Assembly: GCF_032854445.1 (NCBI RefSeq)
Contig: NW_027017960.1
Location: forward strand, 186,001 to 250,000
From: Liolophura sinensis
Lineage: Eukaryota; Mollusca; Polyplacophora; Chitonida; Chitonidae
Length of the DNA stretch: 64,000 nucleotides
Reading direction: 5' to 3'
A program made the translations under genes and the position numbers. Shown here in pieces: positions 44,050-55,739 of the stretch (its first letter is position 1; each line of letters begins with the position of its first letter). The notes beneath the pieces were generated by a model. The model was not told the origin of the DNA, did no database searches, and was given only the letters and a program-made list of their open reading frames with translations.

Positions 44050-44635
44050 AAAAACTAGTCTAATTTCATTTTTTTTTCTTGCGACAGTACAAACCTCCAA
44101 CGTATAGATGTGTAGAATTTCCGGCGTTCCGTGTCACTCACGAAAGGCAAGTTTAGTAGAGAGCAAGACTTTCACAGATTGTTGAATATAGGCGACATGT
44201 TGAAACAAACACAGTGAAGTCCCATATCTTGGGTGATAAAACTAGCAGACAGGCGGGGCATGTGGTATAAGCTTGTAGCAGTGAACAGGGCGCTTGAGGT
44301 CTGCAAATCTGGGGACACTCACTCTCCCCCTTCAATACTCATGTACACGACAAAATATGTATGATGTCGATTATTGTAACTACATTACCTGCACCAATGC
44401 CCGGGGAGATTTCTTTAACACAGCGTCCTTAAGATATAGGAGAACAGACGAAACTCACAGGCAGATATATGTCTATTTTTATGTTATGGTCTTTGACAAT
44501 GTAGGTCATACTTTTATGCGATTCATGGTTTATCTGTTTGCATAGTGTGACCTTTGGTTTTACTTTATAATCTATTCGTGGGACAATATATCAACTGGTG
44601 AAGTGGAGCACAGTGAACAAGGATTTGTATTTCAT
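44050..44635. other. Arm sequence, no gene seen
   Basis: Mirrored at 57.95-58.5 kb. Confidence 0.5.
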
Positions 44636-44639
44636 TTAT

Positions 44640-44720
44640 TTTTTACTGTAATTTAATGAGAAAAAAGTTTTCACATATACGATGGGGGTCAGTTTTGTGG
44701 GTGAGGGAAGCCGGCTGCAC
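44640..44720 (-). mobile_element. SINE remnant shared by both arms
   Basis: 'cacatatacgatggggg' and 'gtgggtgagggaagccgg'. The mirror at 57800-57925 is plus, so it predates the duplication. Confidence 0.55.
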
Positions 44721-44724
44721 ATGT

Positions 44725-45475
44725 CTAACCATAGAATGTTGACAAGTTACTTAGGAACTTTTCCATGTTTGACGTAGACCAACAGATAGGCACACCATAC
44801 TGTTCACTGGTGGTAAAGGAGCACCATCGAGTCCTACTTTTCTCCTGTCCCATAAAAGCGGGGAAATTCACAAAGTAATTCATATCAATCAATGGGTTAG
44901 AACCTGCCTATACGGAGTGTGTCCCATAGGATGGAAAACATACACTTTAAACACTCGGCCACGGCCTGTTCTCAGCATGGGATGGAAGTTTACAGTTCGT
45001 CCTATTGAAGAATTACCCAACATAAATCGGTTTTATTTACCTATGCAGAGCAAGAGATTCTGTTGAACTAGCGAGAGCTAAATGTTTTACACAACGTTGT
45101 CAGCGAGATCTCTCTAAATGAAATTTAAAACGGTAATTATACGTTATCCATTATATATTATAATCATAAAATACCAATTACTTGTTAGAGGCCGATAAAG
45201 CTCATAATTACAGAAAGAAGGAAGGATTTACGATAGCACAGGGCACACATTTACGCTGAATATGTATTGGTAGAAATTATAATAATTGTGGCGGCTCATG
45301 TTGTTTCCTCTCCCTTCCACAGCGCAACACCCTGCCCATCCCCTCCCCATCCTTTGCCCGTATCTCGATAGTACTCAGCACCTTTTACACACTATCTGTG
45401 TTTATTGTAATTGTGGCACAACTATAAGCTTAATGGTGAACAACATCCATTTAAGTACATAAAGTCGGTTATGTC
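44725..45475. other. Arm sequence, no gene seen
   Basis: Mirrored at 57.07-57.8 kb. Confidence 0.5.
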
Positions 45476-45479
45476 CTTC

Positions 45480-45760
45480 GTAGTCACAAGACTGGAAAAC
45501 TGTTAAGTATGACGTTAAAGCCCAAGCGCTGATTCACCCACTCACTCCTTGTGCTGCGTTGTCAAAGAGCATAGATAGCAGCACTATTGCAACACAGTAT
45601 ATTCCTCCTGTGAACGGAGCGAACATTGGCCTTGCACAAGATTCGGGCTCAAACCCGGTCTTAGACAGGGAATTTGTGAATTCGTTCGCTCTCACTGTTT
45701 CCAGAGCCATGGGGAAAATCACCTATGGACGACCTCTTGAGGCTGTTTACACAGTCTAAC
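45480..45760 (-). repeat. B-like element with tRNA-like B box
   Basis: 'gactggaaaactgttaagta' and 'cacccactcactcc' match the B family end; 'gattcgggctcaaacccgg' is B-box-like. Mirrored at 56650-57065. Confidence 0.55.
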
Positions 45761-45764
45761 TTTC

Positions 45765-46525
45765 GTTAAAGGCCACTTTGTCTTCCACAAATGGGGGGAA
45801 AGTTCGTCAGTGAATTGGTATGGTCGGACTTGGTTGGTGATTTGCGCCAGATACTCTATTTCCACTCACGAATGTGACCTAGTATCGTGTAAAGTATAAA
45901 ACAGTCTTTATTTAGCAAAGATTCACAACATTGTGACGAGAATGATCAAACCATGATCTGTCAGGAAAAACTACATTGTCATGATTCTGTCAAGTTTCAG
46001 CCGAGATTTGGTCGCGAAATCAACGCAGAGCGACATTCAGCGAGCAGGACAACATTTGATCGATAACAGGTGCGAGATCTGCATGAGGTTTTCGACAGAT
46101 TGTCCTTGGAATGTCGCTCAATCTTGCTGTGTTGTTCGAATATAGCTGTTGACGGTTTGTGGCAAAAAGCTAGCATGGTCGCATCCGGTTTCCGTAGATT
46201 CTGGCACTCAGAAGTTAAAGATATACAGAATCGATTCTTGAATTGGCTGAACTGAGGGATAGGCAAGTCCAGGCCATGCCTGTCCTAGGCTGAATTTTAG
46301 GTGTGGCAGATCTATTCAAGCGTGACCAAGGCTGAAAAGTAAAACTCAGTAAAAACCTTTGTCCATAGTAAGCCAGTCAGTGTCGATTGTGTATCTCTTT
46401 AAACGGGGGACTTCCAGCAAATAAATCTCTTGAGGACCTTAAGCTGTGGTGGATTATGACGTCTCAAATACACTATACATTGTCAAAAAATCTCATGCAG
46501 TTTTACATTAAAATCCACATGTTGC
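45765..46525. other. Arm sequence, no gene seen
   Basis: Mirrored at 56.1-56.7 kb. Frames of similar sequence on both arms (CHKPSTAIFEQHSKI) have stops and frame shifts between arms and no splice support. Confidence 0.45.
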
Positions 46526-46529
46526 TGTG

Positions 46530-47020
46530 ACGCTGAGTGTAAGACGAATGGACCAAGTACTGTTTTGTTCCGTGTTAGAATAATGTGACTGGGTTGGGCA
46601 GCATGTCTGTTGTCTTCGGCATGGCGTAACAGTGAGGTAGCACTATAATTTTTGGGTGTTCCGTCCAGTGTGCTACAAGGAGACACCGTCGTGATATAAT
46701 CGAAATGATGTTTTATTTTTTTTTTTTTTGATTGGTGTTTTACGCCGTAACTCAAGAATATTTCACTTATACGACGGCGGGCCAGCATTATGGTGGGTGA
46801 GACTGGGCAGAGAAACCCACGACCATCCACAGGTTGCTGGCAGACCTTCCCACTTACGGCCGGAGAGGAAGCCAGGATGAGCTGGACTTGAACTCACAGC
46901 GACCGCATTGGTGAGAGGCACCTGGGTTATTACGCTGCGCTAGCGCTCTAACCGACTGAGCCACGGAGGCCCCTCCCGAAATGATGTTGAAATGCAACGT
47001 TAAACACGATTCAAACTAAG
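46530..47020 (-). repeat. B2-like element split by a SINE
   Basis: 'ttgtcttcggcatgg', 'agtgaggtagcacta' and 'gtgctacaaggagacac' left of the SINE, 'gcaacgttaaacacgattca' right of it. Confidence 0.5.
46713..46976 (-). mobile_element. Full-length SINE with 12-bp target-site duplication
   Basis: Minus orientation. The head, read in reverse complement, has A box TGGCTCAGTCGG and B box GAGTTCAAGTCC, then the conserved centre and the 'gtaaaacaccaatc' end with an A-rich tail. 'cgaaatgatgtt' stands on both sides (46701-46712 and 46977-46988). Confidence 0.95.
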
Positions 47021-47059
47021 AACCAGACATTAGAATCCCCTTGCCATAATGCAAATAAA

Positions 47060-47215
47060 AAAGATCGACTAATTATCCATTGCAGTTTTGAATCGAACAC
47101 ACAAAGCCATCTCTGCCCTTCCACTGACCGGTAAACAATAGTCTCCACAGTTATACGACTTCATGTGTCTTGGGGCTGAAAGACAAGAAATTTTAACCAC
47201 TGGGCTACATTTTCA
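47060..47215 (-). repeat. tRNA-like segment shared by both arms
   Basis: Reverse complement has 'gtagcccagtggttaaaat', an anticodon-arm-like 'cttgtctttc' and 'gtgtgttcgattcaaaactg'. Mirrored at 55740-55895. Confidence 0.4.
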
Positions 47216-47246
47216 ATGTTCGAATCATTATATCCTCACGGGTCCC

Positions 47247-47465
47247 TCCGTGGCTCAGTTGGTTAGCGTGCTAGCGCAGCGTAATGACCCCGGAGCCTCT
47301 CGCCAATGCGATCGCTGTGAGTTTCAAGTCTAGCTCATGCTGGCTTCCTCTCCGGAAGCATATGTATCATGTATAAGGTCTTGCGCCAACCTGCGGATGG
47401 TCGTGGGGTTTTCCGACCATAATGCTGGCCGCTGTCGTACAAGTGAAATATTCTTAATAAATTAT
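47247..47465 (+). mobile_element. SINE, near full length, shared by both arms
   Basis: 'cctccgtggctcagttggtt' head, 'atgctggcttcctctccgg' and 'gccgctgtcgtacaagtgaa'. Opposite-strand partner at 55505-55735. Confidence 0.85.
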
Positions 47466-47469
47466 AGGC

Positions 47470-47760
47470 TCACAGCAATGTTTTATGATTATTTCCCGGC
47501 CCTTTATAACCTATGTGCGACTGGTGTATTACGACGCATTAAAGACTACTTCACTTGTATGACGAATATCAGCACAATTTGACAGGTAAGGGCCTACAAA
47601 CCGCTCTTCATTAAGCCTTGTCCACAAAAGTGGCGAAATTTGCATCAATGAATAACTAGTTAAAATGTGTAAAAAAGCATTTCTTTTTCACATGTCACTT
47701 AGAACTGAGCTATGTATCAAAAATTAACTTTCAATCATTAAAGTTATATGTATATAAATA
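47470..47760. other. Arm sequence, no gene seen
   Basis: Mirrored at 55.07-55.5 kb. Confidence 0.45.
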
Positions 47761-47764
47761 ATTT

Positions 47765-47925
47765 TATTTGATTTATTTGATTGGTGTTTTACGCCGTACT
47801 CACGAATATTTCATTTATACGACGGCAGCCAGCATTATGGTGGGACGAAACCAGGCTGAACCCGGGGGAAACCCACGAATATCCGCAGGTTGCTGGCAGA
47901 CCTTCCCACATACGGCCGGTAAATA
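47765..47925 (-). mobile_element. SINE, 3' part, shared by both arms
   Basis: 'attggtgttttacgccgtac' through 'ccgcaggttgctggcagacc'. Opposite-strand partner at 54915-55070. Confidence 0.85.
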
Positions 47926-47929
47926 CTTG

Positions 47930-48375
47930 TGTATGTTTATGTTAACCTGTTATTATGATATGAGTCATGATGATATACATCAAATTTGAACAAATTTAAT
48001 TTCTCGTTGATCCGAATTTCAAACTGCTGAAGTTTGTATTTCAAGGAAATGAAACACAATCAGCTCATTATTATCAAACATTGCTGGCATTAGCCCTAGA
48101 TTTAGAGACTATAATTGTATTTTCAGGACATAACTCTTTTGAGACTGATAACAAGGTGACATATCTGTTTGCTGATCGCGTCACATGATGTCATTATTAG
48201 TGCCTACCAGGAAATCTCGGCTGTTCTGCCCGTTACTTGTTTGTAACGGAACCATTAAAAAAGAAAATCCGGAACTAAACAGACAATAAAATAAACATAC
48301 AGAACTTATGTAAATATTTTTAGTGTAGATTGTCAGTGTCCCAGTCCAGTACAACTTATCACGTGAAACGACGAG
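47930..48375. other. Arm sequence, no gene seen
   Basis: Mirrored at 54.55-54.9 kb. Confidence 0.45.
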
Positions 48376-48379
48376 AACC

Positions 48380-48865
48380 TTTTGCAGGATAACTACAGTT
48401 GGTCATCGTGTTCAGGTTTCCGCCCAAACGTCTGTCCCAAGGGAAAACCTTCTTCATGATAACCATCCGCAGGATAACTACAGATGGTCATCGTGTTCAG
48501 GTTTCTGCCTAAATGCCTGTCTCATGGGAAAACACCCTGCCTGATTACCCCCCCCCCCCCCCTTGGCAGGAGAACTACAGTTGGTCATCGTGTCCAGATT
48601 TCAGTCTAAACATCTGCCTCATCAGGAAACCTTATACATGATAACCTTCCTCACGATAACTATTGTTGGTCGTCGTGTCCAGATTTCAGCCTGAACGTGT
48701 GTCTCATTAGGAAACCTTATACATGATAACTTTCCTCACGATAACTAGAGTTGGCCACGGTGTCCAGATTTCAGTCTCATGAGGTAACCTTCTGTCTGAT
48801 AACCCTGCTCAACATAACTACAGTTAGTCATTGTGCCCAGTTTTCAGCTAAGGTTTGTTCAGTGA
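48380..48865 (+). repeat. Array U2, upstream of signal exon S2
   Basis: 'acagttggtcatcgtg' and 'gtttccgcccaaacgtctg'-type units, 80-95 bp, with a C15 run at 48548-48562. Confidence 0.88.
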
Positions 48866-49039
48866 GGAAAACTTAACGCAATTCCATTCAAATTCAAAAT
48901 CCACGACGGCTTGGCTTTTTGACGACAATTTCTTTCAACGTACATGATCCCTTCCAGACTGTTCTGAAAACTTCAAAGTGTTCACCTTATAGTGAATCAA
49001 CCGCTGATCAGACCCTGGCACTCACGCCCAAACGGAGAC

Positions 49040-49127
49040 ATGGGTGTGAACAAAGCATCGGTTTTCCTGCTGTTCCCCTGCCTTTTGTTGATGGGATATT
49101 CTCTTATGTATTCTCAAGATAAAGTTG
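49040..49127 (+). CDS. Signal-peptide exon S2 (PLAT-gene copy)
   Basis: MGVNKASVFLLFPCLLLMGY then SLMYSQDKV, donor GTTG/GTAAGT, phase 1. The downstream PLAT exon at 52671 is broken, so a full receptor is not expected from this copy. Confidence 0.45.
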
Positions 49128-49497
49128 GTAAGTTGGAACCAATTCTTATTCTTCCAGGGGAGTTTATTATCGTTATTTGGGCGGTGTGAGTCTGAGGGGA
49201 GTGGGGGGGAGTGTTGGTTGCCCTTGTGAGTTAATTAATTCTAACACTGGGTAGATTATATCAGCTACACAGTTATTGGACAGGGGATGGGTTGGGTCTC
49301 TAGATCCACCAAACAGAGAAAGTTAGAATGTAATATGCTGATAGAAAAAGCATGATGCAAGATCACTTTGCACAAACTGTTTTCACATCCTAAAAACTCT
49401 TGAAAATACATTTATTACCATATTTGTTGCGTGACGAAGGTAACAAGCATGCTGCCTGACGTAGTTTATTCTACTGGTCACGTGGTTTTATTTCCAG

Positions 49498-49648
49498 AGT
49501 ATACGTTTGTAGTATTAAAATTCCGAACAGTTGCATTTTGACGACAGTTGTATATCACTTGACAGAAAACAGTTACATTTTTATGCCGAGTGAAATGATA
49601 GGACAACACATGTACTGTGTTAATGTCAACAATCCTTCAACTGTAGAA
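49498..49648 (+). CDS. Ig-like exon, copy S2
   Basis: Acceptor tatttccag, donor GTAAGC. The phase-2 frame is open for 50 codons: VYVCSIKIPNSC ... YHLTENSYIFMPSEMIGQHM, YCVNVNNPSTVE. The GQHMYCVNVNNPST close resembles the last strands of an Ig domain. It enters in phase 2 and leaves in phase 0, so it cannot join S2 (phase 1) or a PLAT exon (phase 1) directly; partner exons are missing or undetected. Confidence 0.4.
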
Positions 49649-50039
49649 GTAAGCACAAAACCTTTTCTTTTTTTATTGCTTTAAACTCGACATTTTGACT
49701 CACTTCGCAAAAATGCGATCAAAATCTGAGCACCTGCATTTTTTTCCGAAATTTACGAGTGATGTTACGGAAGAACGTTTCTGCTTCACAGGTAAAAAGT
49801 AGAGAAGCAATATCCTTGTATGTCTAAAGTCTGAGGATTAAACTGTTATATTCTATTTGTAAACAACAAACAAAGCTTTGAATTTTACACTGAAGCCGCC
49901 AGTAGCTCTCCCAAATTCCCCCAGCAGATGCTAGACACAAAGAAAATAAATTTCACAAGTGTGCAAATTAGTCATTTATAGCTGGCTACTTGTCTTTATT
50001 TTTTATGTTTTCTTATAAAATTTGCATATTTGCCTGTGA

Positions 50040-51770
50040 AAAAACTTTCCAACGAGACCGTGTGTGGCACGTTGTCTGAATTGCTAAGGTAATTACTTTT
50101 GCATTCCACCTGCATAAAGAATACTTTTTAAAGTGTGACTATGTGTGGCACTTTCTTAAGTTAGCATTAAATAGACTTTCCAACGTGTGACTGTGTGTGG
50201 CACGTTGTCTGTATGAGTAAGGTAATTTTTTTTGCATGCCATCTGCATGAAAATGACATTTTAACGTGCGACTGTATGCGACACATTGTATCTATTGCGA
50301 GGTAATTTCTTTTACACACCATCTGCAAAAAATAAAGTTTCTAACGTGTGATTTTATGTGGCACGCTCTTGTTAAGTGGCAAAAATAGACTTTCTCACGT
50401 GTGACTCTGTGTGGCAGGCTGTCTGTAATGCTAAGGTAATTTATTTTGCATAGCTCATTTGCATGAAATTAACTTTCTAAGGTGTGACTGTATGTGTCAC
50501 GTTGTGTGTATTGCTAAGTTATTTTCGTTTGCATACCATCTGCATGAAGTTCACTTTCTAGCATGTGACTCTGTGTGACATGTTGTCTGTATTGCTAAGG
50601 TACTTTATTTTGCATACAATCTGTATGAAAGTGTGACGGTGTGTGGCAGGTTGCCTGCATGGCCAAGGTAATTTCTTCCCCAAGCCATCTGCAAGAAATT
50701 GACTTTTAAACGCGGGGCTGTGTTTGCAACGTTGTCTGTTTTGCTAAGGTAATTTCATATGCATACCATCTGCATGAAAAAGACCTTCTAACGTGTGACT
50801 GTGTGGGGCAGGTTGTCTGTATGGCCAAGGTATTTTCTGTCACATGCCATCTGCAAGAAATTTTTTCCAACGCGTGACTGTGTTGTTTTGCTCATGCAAT
50901 TTCTTTTAAATACCATCTGCATGAAATAGACTTTCTAACGAGTGACTGTATGTGCCACGTTGTCTGTTTTGCTCAGGTAATTTCGTTTACACGCCATCTG
51001 CATAAAATAGAATTTCTAACGTGTGACTGTCTGTGGCACGTTGTCTGTATGGACAAGGTAATTTTTTTTACATACCATTTACATTAAATTGACTTTCCAA
51101 AGGGGGACTGTGGGTGCTACGTTGTGTCTTTGGCCAAGATACTTTTTTTTACATACTCTCTGCATGAAACTGACTTTCTAACGTGTGATTGTGTGGGGCA
51201 TGTTGTCTGTCTTGCTAAGGTACTTTCTTTTACATACTATCTTCATGAAAAAGACTTTCTAACGTGTGATTGTCTGTATGGCCAAGGTAATTTTATTCAC
51301 ATGCCATCTGCAAGACATTGACCCTCTAACGTGTGACTGTGTGTGGCACGATTTCTGTATTGCGAAGGTAAATTCTTTTGCATGCCACCTGCATGAAAAT
51401 GGCTTTTTAACGTGTGACTGTGTGTGGCAGGTTGTCTGTATGGCCAATGTAATTTTATTCACACACCATCTGCATGAAGCAGACTTTCTAACGTGTGACT
51501 GTATCTAGCACGTTGTTTGTATGGCCAAGGTAATTTCTTTCAAATGCCATCTACAAGATATTGGCTCTCTAACAAGGGATTGTGTGTTGTACGTTAACTG
51601 TATTGCTAAGGTAATTTCTTTAGAAAACCGCCTACATGAAAATGGCTTTCTAACGTGTGACTCTGTGTGTGTCAGGCTGTCTGTATGGCTAAGGTAATTT
51701 CTTTTACACACCATCTGCATAAAATAAAGTTTCTAACGTGTGACTGTGTGCGGAACGCATGCTCTGAGTA
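50040..51770 (+). repeat. Array T2, 81-bp-type minisatellite
   Basis: About twenty units with 'taacgtgtgactgtgtgtgg', 'cacgttgtctgtattgctaa', 'ggtaatttcttttgca' and 'taccatctgcatgaa'. It fills the spacer after S2. Confidence 0.92.
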
Positions 51771-51924
51771 CAAAACACCTCATTGCCGTATATAATCTGT
51801 TTTCTCATCATGTGAATGGTTGTGTAGGAAAGATACTCCTATTAGAACTGTATTTGGCCTAGTCTGGAAGAGAGAAAGTCGGTTGGCTGAGTTATGCCCG
51901 AAAGTATCTGCTATCATAGCATAA

Positions 51925-52100
51925 TATTGTTTCACATTCAACATAATCTTCTCCTAATCTAATAGAATGGTTATGTTAAACTAATACAATATGTGTTTTA
52001 AACTAAACAGAACAATCTGCTGCACCAACAGAATACATTCCAGCATCACACAGATAACGGATCTTCTGTTAGATTTAACGGATTAATTTTTTGATTGTAC
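51925..52100. mobile_element. MITE copy, inverted relative to 35097
   Basis: 'acattccagcatcacacaga' and 'gttagatttaacggattaat' are the reverse complement of the 35.1-kb element's end. It is part of the copied PLAT intron. Confidence 0.65.
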
Positions 52101-52670
52101 TAATATCTGTGTGTTGTAAACTATCTGTGTACTTATGTATGAACTTGGCTTGCTAAAACAGATGTGTTTTATATACTGTCTGTATATGTACATCTACTTT
52201 TTGCTAGCGCTACTGTGTGCAGCATTATAGCTGCGTACTCATGTATCTACTAGTTCTAACCTACAGCTGCGAACTGCATGTAAACATACTTTGATATAAT
52301 TACGTATGTACTTGTTAGTTAAAGTTACAGTCAGGAAGAATTAGACAAATATATAAATAAATATTACGTTATTACTCAATACCGGGAAGCAATTCCTCTA
52401 ATGGTACATCTGTCACAAAGGTTTTACTCCACATTCGAAATATGAGACTGGAAAACCAAGATCTGAGAGTACGCCTAATGTTTAAAAGAATACCTGATAC
52501 GCTTGGTTTTTAATTTTTAATACATAGTATATGATGTGGCCTAACTACAGAAAAGTTTGTCAACTTTAGAGGCAATCGTATTGTAGAGGCAATCGTATTG
52601 TGCAATTACTGATCCTCAGAAATTCTCTTTCAAAAATATAAAATTAAACAAAATTCTCATTTGACTTCAG

Positions 52671-52787
52671 TTTATCAACTGACACTTGAGACGTGTGGAA
52701 CCAGGTTGGCTGGTACGGAGTCTGATGTGATCGTATAGAGTCAGAGACGACGATCTCCGGAAAAGGAGGAAGATTAGGTACAAACAA
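52671..52787 (+). pseudogene. Broken copy of PLAT exon 2
   Basis: Acceptor ttgacttcag and donor GTAAGTATAG are kept. The reading YQLTLETCGTRLAGTESDV ends at TAG: 22 bp are missing relative to 32978-33116 and the frame shifts. Confidence 0.85.
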
Positions 52788-52879
52788 GTAAGTATAGCCA
52801 AATCGGACATACCTTCGCGTGAACTTACCACTAGTGTGATAAGACAAAAAAATGTACATATTTATTTATTCTTTTATTT

Positions 52880-53110
52880 ATTGATTTATTTATTTATTTA
52901 CTTATTTGATTTTTGTTTAACACCGTATCTTCAAGAATGTTTCACTTTTACCATGGCGTCCAGTATTATGGCTGCTTGAAACCGTAGTGCATATGAAAAC
53001 CACTCACCTTTGGCAAGTTGGTGAGGAACATTCCTGGAGGTGACGCACATAAATGCACAACATATTGGTGGAGGTGAAGTGGTCATAAGCAGACTTTCCG
53101 CAAATCGCTT
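52880..53110 (-). mobile_element. Second-type SINE
   Basis: 'atttattgatttatttattt' tail, 'aacaccgtatcttcaagaat', 'catggcgtccagtattatgg', 'ttggtgaggaacattcc', 'aagcagactttccgcaaat'. It lies at the join between the S2 and S3 copies. Confidence 0.65.
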
Positions 53111-53120
53111 TTGTGTTTAC

Positions 53121-53271
53121 TTCTACAGTTGAAGGGTTTTTGACACTAACACAATTCATGTGCTGCCCTATCATCTCAGTCAGCTTAAAAATGTAAGTGT
53201 TTTCTGTCACTTGATATGCGAATGTCGACACATAGCAACTGTTCGGAATTTTAATACCACAAACGTATACT
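53121..53271 (-). CDS. Ig-like exon, copy S3
   Basis: Acceptor tatttccag, donor GTAAAC; 151 nt, same phases as 49498-49648. Open for 50 codons: VYVCGIKIPNSCYVSTFAYQ, VTENTYIFKLTEMIGQHMN, CVSVKNPSTVE. The adjoining signal exon S3 is truncated, so expression of this copy is doubtful. Confidence 0.35.
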
Positions 53272-53599
53272 CTGGAAATAAAACCACGTGATCAATAGAA
53301 TAAACTACGTAAGGTAGCATGCTTGTTACATTCAAATTCAAATTCAACCATTTTTCGTCACGCAACAAATATGGTAATAAATGTATTTTCCACAGTTTTT
53401 AAGATGTGAAAACAGTTTTTGCAAAATGATTATGAGTCTATGAAGAGCTTTTTCTATCAGCAGATTACACCCTTTTCTCGGTTTGGTGGATCTAGAGACC
53501 CAACCCATCCCCTGTCCGGTGACTGTGTAGCTGATGTAATCTACCTATGATCCACCAAAGTGTTAGAATCGATTAACTGACAAGGGCAACCATCCCCCC

Positions 53600-53634
53600 C
53601 TCCCCAACTCCACAGATGCTTTGTTTACACCCAT
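53600..53634 (-). pseudogene. Truncated signal exon S3
   Basis: Reads MGVNKASVELG: the hydrophobic core and the donor site are deleted. Confidence 0.75.
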
Positions 53635-53859
53635 GTCTCCATTTGGGCGTGAGTGTCAGTGTCTGATCAGCAATTGGTTCACTATTAGGTGAACACTATG
53701 AAATCTTCAGGACTGTACAGTCCGGAACTGATCACGTACGGAAAGAAATTGTCGTCAAAAAGCCAAGCAGTCGTGGATTTTGAATTTATATGGAAGTTTT
53801 CGGAGAAAGCAGAAGGGTTTCCTCACTGAACAAACATGCTGATGAAAACTGGGCACGAT

Positions 53860-54545
53860 GACGAACTGTAGTTATTTTGAGGAGGGTTATTAGGCAGAAG
53901 GTTACCTCATGAGACTGAAATCTGGACACCGTGGCCAACTCTAGTTATCGTGAGGAAGGTTATCATGTATAAGGTTTCCTAATGCGGCAGACGTTTAGAT
54001 TGAAATCTGAACAGGATGACGAACTGTAGTTACCAAGCCGAGGGTTATCAGGCAGGGTGTTTTTCCGTAAGACAGACATTTAGGGAGAAACCTGAACACG
54101 ATGACAATCAGTAGTTATCCTGTGGAGGGTTAACATGTATAAGGTCTCCTGATGAGGCAGACGTTTAAACTGACACCTGGACACGATGACCAACCAGTTA
54201 TCCTGCGGAGGGTTATAATGCGGGATGTTTCCCAGTGAGACAGACGTTTAGGCAGAAACCTGAACACGATGACCATCTGTAGATATCCTGGGTTATCATA
54301 AAAATGGTTTCCTCGTGGGACAGACGTTTAGGCAGAAAGCTCAAGACGATGACCAACTGTAGTTATCCTGGGTTATCATAAAAAGGTTTCCCCGTGGGAC
54401 AGACGTTTAGGCAGAAACCTGTACACGATGACCAACTGTAGTTATCGTGAGGAAGGTTATCATGTATAAGGTTTCCTAATGAGGCAGACGTTCAGACTGA
54501 AATCTGGACACGATGATCAACTGTAGTTATCCTGAAAAGGGTTTA
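53860..54545 (-). repeat. Array U3, upstream of signal exon S3
   Basis: Units with 'gatgaccaactgtagttat', 'gttatcatgtataaggtttc' and 'gaggcagacgttt'. Confidence 0.9.
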
Positions 54546-54549
54546 TTTT

Positions 54550-54910
54550 ATTTTCTGTTTATTTCCGCAATTTCTTTTTTAATAGTTCCGTTACAAGCTA
54601 GAAACAGATAGAACAGTCAGGACTGTTGGCACTAACAATGACATCATGTGACGCGATCAGCAAGCAGGTATGATACCTTGTTATCAGTCTCAAAAAAGTT
54701 ATGTCCTGAAAGTACAATTATAGTCTCTGAATTCAGGGCTAATGCCAGCAATGTTTGAAAATAATGAGCTGATTGTTTTTCATTTACTTGAAATACAAAC
54801 TTCAGCAGTTTGAAATTCGGATCAACGGGAAATTAAATTTGTTTAAATTTGATGTATTTCATTATGACTCATATCATGATAACAGGTTAACATAAGCATA
54901 TACAATTTTT
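54550..54910. other. Arm sequence, no gene seen
   Basis: Mirrors 47.95-48.3 kb. Confidence 0.45.
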
Positions 54911-54914
54911 TACT

Positions 54915-55070
54915 GGCCATATGTGGGAAGGTCCTCCAGCAACCTGCGGATGGTCGTGGGTTTCACCCTGGCTCTGCCCAGTTTTCTCCCACCATAATGC
55001 TGGCCGTCGTCGTATAAGTGAAATATTACGGCGTGAAACACCAATCAATTAAATCAAATAAAATACATTT
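54915..55070 (+). mobile_element. SINE, 3' part, shared by both arms
   Basis: 'cagcaacctgcggatggtcg', 'ggccgtcgtcgtataagtga', 'ggcgtgaaacaccaat'. Partner of 47765-47925. Confidence 0.85.
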
Positions 55071-55504
55071 ATTTACATCTATATAACTTTAATGATTCAA
55101 AGTTAATTGTTGATACATAGCTCAGTTCTATGTGACCTGTGAAAAACAAATGCATTTTACACATTTAAATTGATTATTTATGTATGCAAATTTTAAAGTT
55201 ACATTCCACAACCTGTATACTCCGATTGATAATGAAGTCGCAAGTTTGAATCCAACAATTTCGAATACAGATGAGAAAAGTTCGAATCAAGTCGCCACTG
55301 TTGTGGACGAGGCTTTGATGACAAGTGGTTTGTAGGCCTTTGCTTGTCAAATTGTGTTGATGTTCGTCATACAAGTAAAGTAGTCTTTAATGCGTCGTAA
55401 CACACCAAATAGGTGTATAAAATACAAATGCAGGTGGTGTAAATAAATACAAATAGGTTATTTAGGGTCGAAAATTGTCATAAAACATCGCTGTGAGCCT
55501 ATAA

Positions 55505-55735
55505 TTTATCAAGAATATTTCACTTATACGACGGCGGCCAGCATTATGGTGGGAGGAAACCGAGAAAATCACTGAAAAACCTCACCACCATCCGCGGGTT
55601 GCGGCCAGGCTTTATACATGATACATATGCTATCGGAGAGGAAGCCAGCATGAGCTGGACTTGAACTCTCAGAGATCGCATTGGTGATAGGCTCCGGGGT
55701 CGTTACGCTGCGCTAGCACGCTATTCCGTGAGCGT
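55505..55735 (-). mobile_element. SINE, near full length, shared by both arms
   Basis: 'aagaatatttcacttatacg' through 'gaggaagccagcatgagctg' to 'gtcgttacgctgcgctagca'. Partner of 47247-47465. Confidence 0.85.
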
Positions 55736-55739
55736 ATCA

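Larger units (their letters stand above)
37600..49650. repeat. IR2 left arm (giant inverted duplication)
   Basis: Mirrored in order by 53121-64000: T1 with T4, signal exon 39.5 kb with 61.8 kb, 40.5-40.75 kb with 61.1-61.3 kb, GNAT 42.2-42.8 kb with 58.7-59.3 kb, 44.05 kb with 58.5 kb, 45.5-46.3 kb with 56.2-57 kb, 47.1 kb with 55.8 kb, 47.3-47.9 kb with 54.9-55.7 kb, signal/Ig-like exons 49.0-49.65 kb with 53.1-53.64 kb. Confidence 0.9.

Noticed and set aside
45997-46266. Conserved short protein on both palindrome arms
   Set aside because: Similarity follows from the duplication; frames differ between arms and run in repeat-like DNA.
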